A stretch of 64,000 nucleotides of DNA from Paramecium sonneborni (Eukaryota; Ciliophora; Oligohymenophorea; Peniculida; Parameciidae). Within the stretch, counting starts at the first letter, position 1, and every line of letters begins with the position of its first letter. The notes beneath the pieces are model-generated. The model did not search any database. It had not been told where the DNA came from and worked only from the letters and a program-made list of their open reading frames with translations. The stretch is from NCBI GenBank assembly GCA_905182985.1, contig CAJJDN010000087.1, positions 258,819-322,818 on the forward strand, read 5' to 3'. The position numbers and the translations under genes are program-made. Shown here one piece after another: positions 60,098 to 64,000 of the stretch.

Positions 60098-62910
60098 ATG
60101 TCAGATTCACTTGAAAGTACTATCTAAAATTGATATTAGAGTAATAATTCTAAGGCCCAATGTCAGTTCTAATGTCTAATTATGTTTGTATTTAAGATGG
60201 TGATTTTCTATAACCTCCTAGTTAGAATTCATACTCTGTTCCTATTGAACTTTCTCCTAATAATCCAATTAAAAATTAAGTTAAAAAAACTTTAATTACT
60301 GGAACTGGTAGGTAGAGTGTATTTGAAGAAGAATCTTCACATCATGGTAAACCTGAATTTCTTAAATTAATTATTGCCAAAAGCTTATAAAATAACTTTA
60401 TTAATAATTTATGGAATAAGTCCTATTTAAGAAAATTGCATCAATTAACAGAATATCAAATTAAAACTATTGATGATTTAAGATTTAGTAGTAATGTTGC
60501 TGAATCTGCTTATGATAGCCCAAATGTATTTACACCTTACAGTGAATTTATTTTCTTTTGGGATTTCTCTTAGATTATCTTATATTTATTTATATTCTTT
60601 TGGTTACCTTTTAAATTATCCTTTGGTATGAAACAAATTTGTGAATTTTGGAATGAAGATAACAATCACAATTTAGAATTCCTTATTTTAACTCTTTTAT
60701 CATGCGATGTATTAGTTGGAATGAATATGGCCTTTATTCATAAAGGATAAATCATCAAAAATAGAAGAAAGATCTTATTCAATTATATAAGATAATATGC
60801 TTTTGTTGATTTAGTATTATTTTATTTATATTTTGGTTTCATTAGCAGTCTTGACATTTCATTTCTTTTTACATGATACTTCACAACTAGCAGTCACTTT
60901 ATTAATAATATTTGCTGTTGTCTTTTATATATTGAGACTCAATAAAATTGATAAAATCCTTGCTTTGATTTAAGAGTAACATTTATTTATATAATTTTTA
61001 GATTCTTTAATTTGAATGGATCTCTAAGTGATCTTCTTGCATTAATATAAATGATAACTATTATTATATATATAATCCATATTTGTGCATGTGTTTGGCA
61101 TGGAATAGCTGATGTTAATCTATAACCAAATTGGATAGATTCATATCAATTAAGAAATACTGAAGTATATGTCAGGTACAATGTAGCTGTTTACTGGGCA
61201 ACAATGACTATGACAACAGTGGGATATGGTGATGTAACTGCTTAAAACAATATTGAAACAGCTGTAAATAATGTAACTATGTTAATTGGTAGTATTGTTT
61301 TTGCATATTCAGTAAATAGTATAGGAATATTTGTATCTAATCTTTATAAGAGTAGATAAGAATATAATCGTACAGTAACATTGATAAATACATTTATGTC
61401 TAAAAATAAGATATAATTTGATCTTTAGACTAGGATTCGAAGTTATTTACAATATATTTGGTAAGAGGAATAATAAATGAATGAAGAAGAAGTAGGTTCA
61501 ATAGTATCTAAATTAAGTAGTCATTTATAAGATGAATTGAATCTATAATTAAAAGGTAATATACTGAATTAATGTAAAATAATAACAAAGACATTTTCAT
61601 AGAAATTCAAATAACACTTATTATTAATGATGGAGGAATAAAGTTTTTCTCCAGAAGAGAGGATAATAACGGTATTTAGATTAATATATAATAATAGTTA
61701 AATTAATAAGATGATAATTCATTATACATAATATCAAAGGGAGAAGTGGAAATAATATTTGAAGGTATAAACTAAAATGGAGATGTATAATAAAGAAATA
61801 GTTTATAATAATTAAAGGCAGGAGATTATTTTGGAGAGATATCATTTATAACAGGTAAATTAAGAAGTGCATCTGGAATAGCAAGAGGATTTGTAAGAGT
61901 ATTTAAAATAAAGAGAGAATCCTTTTTAAAGATATTAACACTATTTCCTAATGATTATGAAAAGTTTTGTTAATTAAAAGATTAATTGATGATGAAATAA
62001 TCAGTACCACAAGCTATATAATGTTATAGTTGTAAGAGTAATTAACATCTAATAAATGAATGTCATTTCCATCATTATTGTGGAGATAAAGAATCAATTA
62101 TAAAGAAAGAATATTTTCCAATTGATTAAAAAAGAAAATCTATATATAGAAGACGATTTACTAGTAAATTACATCCTTGGCTAACATAATATGTTCTTAC
62201 TAATAAAGCTAAACAATATGCATTTTCTAATACTGTTACTGAAAATGAATCAGAAGAAAATGAAGATGAAATTAATGGTGTTTATTAAACGAGTGAAGAA
62301 GAAGAAGAAGATTAAGTATTATAGAGAGATAATTCATAATCAATTAGTGCTACTCAACATTTAAATGATACAGAAGAAGAAGATAATAATAATAAATTAT
62401 CAAAATATAAAAGAAACATTGTTGCACCTCATGAAACTATTAAAACTGCTGGTTTTGCATTATTAAAATAAGAGAAATAATCATAAAATGATTCACCTTA
62501 AACAGAAGGACTTATAATTGAATCAAAAAAACTAATCAATACATATTAAATTAGACCACATTAAGGAGATAATAAAACTAACCCTAAAACATCTAAAAAA
62601 AGAATTACTATGATTAAAGAAATGCCAGAAGATAGATAAGGATCTGAATAATAAAAAGCATATTAAGTTCGTTAACCAACTAAAAAGAGAACAAAAACTA
62701 ATAGAATTCTTAAAGATCATAGTTAATTCACTGATGGGTATCTTTTTTAAGATACTTCTACATCATAACTTTTTGATAAAATGTAGATCTTCACTTATTA
62801 TTTCCCTATTAATAATTATGATGTAATACTCAAACGTTATGCCAAAATTTAAAAATTATTTGGTAAAAAAAGACTATTCCCGGAATCTTCCATTTATAGT
62901 TTTTATATTC
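60098..62910 (+). CDS. Voltage/cyclic-nucleotide-type K+ channel (3' end missing at assembly gap)
   Basis: Second 6TM K+ channel of the window. Exons are joined by introns 60117-60139 (23), about 60814-60845 (32), 60976-61001 (26) and one of 26 nt starting in the C-linker (about 61672). Features: six hydrophobic segments, S4 FYILRLNKIDKILALIQE, pore TMTTVGYGDVTAQN near residue 347, CNBD (IISKGEVEIIFEGINQNG, GDYFGEISFITGKLRSASG) with a better FGE...R cassette than the other channel, then zinc knuckle CYSCKSNQHLINEC and a highly acidic/basic tail (SEEEEED, TSKKRITMIK). At 60814 the GT-AG splice leaves the frame off by one (a G is missing before GT), a possible error. The reading frame is still open at the N at 62911. 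Confidence 0.85.
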
Positions 62911-62911
62911 N
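62911..62911. other. Undetermined base (N) marking an assembly join
   Basis: Single N between the open reading frame of the K+ channel gene and a re-start of its own sequence from position 61675. Confidence 0.95.
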
Positions 62912-64000
62912 TTTAGATTAATATATAATAATAGTTAAATTAATAAGATGATAATTCATTATACATAATATCAAAGGGAGAAGTGGAAATAATATTTGAA
63001 GGTATAAACTAAAATGGAGATGTATAATAAAGAAATAGTTTATAATAATTAAAGGCAGGAGATTATTTTGGAGAGATATCATTTATAACAGGTAAATTAA
63101 GAAGTGCATCTGGAATAGCAAGAGGATTTGTAAGAGTATTTAAAATAAAGAGAGAATCCTTTTTAAAGATATTAACACTATTTCCTAATGATTATGAAAA
63201 GTTTTGTTAATTAAAAGATTAATTGATGATGAAATAATCAGTACCACAAGCTATATAATGTTATAGTTGTAAGAGTAATTAACATCTAATAAATGAATGT
63301 CATTTCCATCATTATTGTGGAGATAAAGAATCAATTATAAAGAAAGAATATTTTCCAATTGATTAAAAAAGAAAATCTATATATAGAAGACGATTTACTA
63401 GTAAATTACATCCTTGGCTAACATAATATGTTCTTACTAATAAAGCTAAACAATATGCATTTTCTAATACTGTTACTGAAAATGAATCAGAAGAAAATGA
63501 AGATGAAATTAATGGTGTTTATTAAACGAGTGAAGAAGAAGAAGAAGATTAAGTATTATAGAGAGATAATTCATAATCAATTAGTGCTACTCAACATTTA
63601 AATGATACAGAAGAAGAAGATAATAATAATAAATTATCAAAATATAAAAGAAACATTGTTGCACCTCATGAAACTATTAAAACTGCTGGTTTTGCATTAT
63701 TAAAATAAGAGAAATAATCATAAAATGATTCACCTTAAACAGAAGGACTTATAATTGAATCAAAAAAACTAATCAATACATATTAAATTAGACCACATTA
63801 AGGAGATAATAAAACTAACCCTAAAACATCTAAAAAAAGAATTACTATGATTAAAGAAATGCCAGAAGATAGATAAGGATCTGAATAATAAAAAGCATAT
63901 TAAGTTCGTTAACCAACTAAAAAGAGAACAAAAACTAATAGAATTCTTAAAGATCATAGTTAATTCACTGATGGGTATCTTTTTTAAGATACTTCTACAT
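62912..64000 (+). repeat. 1,089-bp second copy of 61675-62763 (K+ channel CNBD and tail)
   Basis: From the base after the N, the sequence repeats 61675-62763 at a constant offset of 1,237 bp to the window end, with no difference found on reading. It starts within the 26-nt intron (TTTAGATTAATATA), so it lacks a splice donor and any gene start. It encodes the CNBD, CCHC knuckle and charged tail again. Most likely the two contig ends on either side of the gap are the same locus. Confidence 0.9.

Noticed and set aside
1..64000. Many short standard-code frames throughout the window
   Set aside because: They are fragments ended by TAA/TAG, which are glutamine codons here. The conserved proteins run straight through them.
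62912..64000. Genuine tandem duplication of a channel CNBD
   Set aside because: Perfect identity, start in mid-intron and an adjoining N point to an unmerged contig overlap rather than biology.

Overview
The window is macronuclear DNA of a ciliate, almost certainly a Paramecium. Three things show this. The base composition is very AT-rich. Long conserved proteins read cleanly only if TAA and TAG are glutamine and TGA is the sole stop. Genes are broken by tiny GT...AG introns of 20-33 nt, most of them removing a frame break or an in-frame TGA. No rRNA, tRNA, CRISPR, insertion sequence or telomere was seen. All models below use that code. For nearly all of them the exon lengths sum to a multiple of three after intron removal, which is my main internal check.

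Layout. 1-3 kb: remnant of a Tousled-like kinase, then empty AT-rich DNA. 3-9.6 kb: soluble CNBD/zinc-knuckle protein (+), K+-dependent vacuolar H+-pyrophosphatase (-), OSCA/TMEM63-like channel (+). 9.6-14.6 kb: TmcB-like giant membrane protein (+). 14.7-26.7 kb: minus-strand block with an unknown 775-aa protein, a decayed pseudogene, a pseudokinase, a K+ channel with CNBD and a ciliate-type 'EYYKFH' domain protein. 26.7-40 kb: 2,697-aa armadillo-like protein followed 24 bp later by a second TmcB-like protein. 40-48.4 kb: CK1-like kinase, Rho-type GTPase, coiled-coil protein, a second 'EYYKFH' protein, a protein with an internal duplication, a C2H2 protein and an Mms2-type E2 variant. 48.6-57 kb: small unknown protein, voltage-sensor-only protein, EF-hand protein, Rab GTPase, and a 1,314-aa P4-ATPase-like protein lacking every recognisable catalytic motif. 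57-64 kb: ATG1/ULK-like kinase, unknown protein, second K+ channel with CNBD, cut by an N and followed by a repeat of its own 3' part.

The genes are packed extremely tightly. Same-strand neighbours lie 8-45 bp apart, two divergent pairs have only 11 and 17 bp between start codons, and one convergent pair has 10 bp between stops. The content leans to membrane excitability and transport: proton pump, mechanosensitive-type channel, two K+ channels, voltage sensor, pseudo-flippase and two TmcB proteins. Small GTPases, kinases and Ca2+ binding are also present, as expected of a free-swimming ciliate. There is no operon logic.

The observations most worth follow-up are: the catalytically dead P4-ATPase-like protein; the CCHC zinc knuckle fused behind cyclic-nucleotide-binding domains in three separate genes; an uncharacterised domain shared by two genes here; the internally duplicated protein at 45.5-46.7 kb; and the near-certain assembly artefact at 61.7-64 kb.
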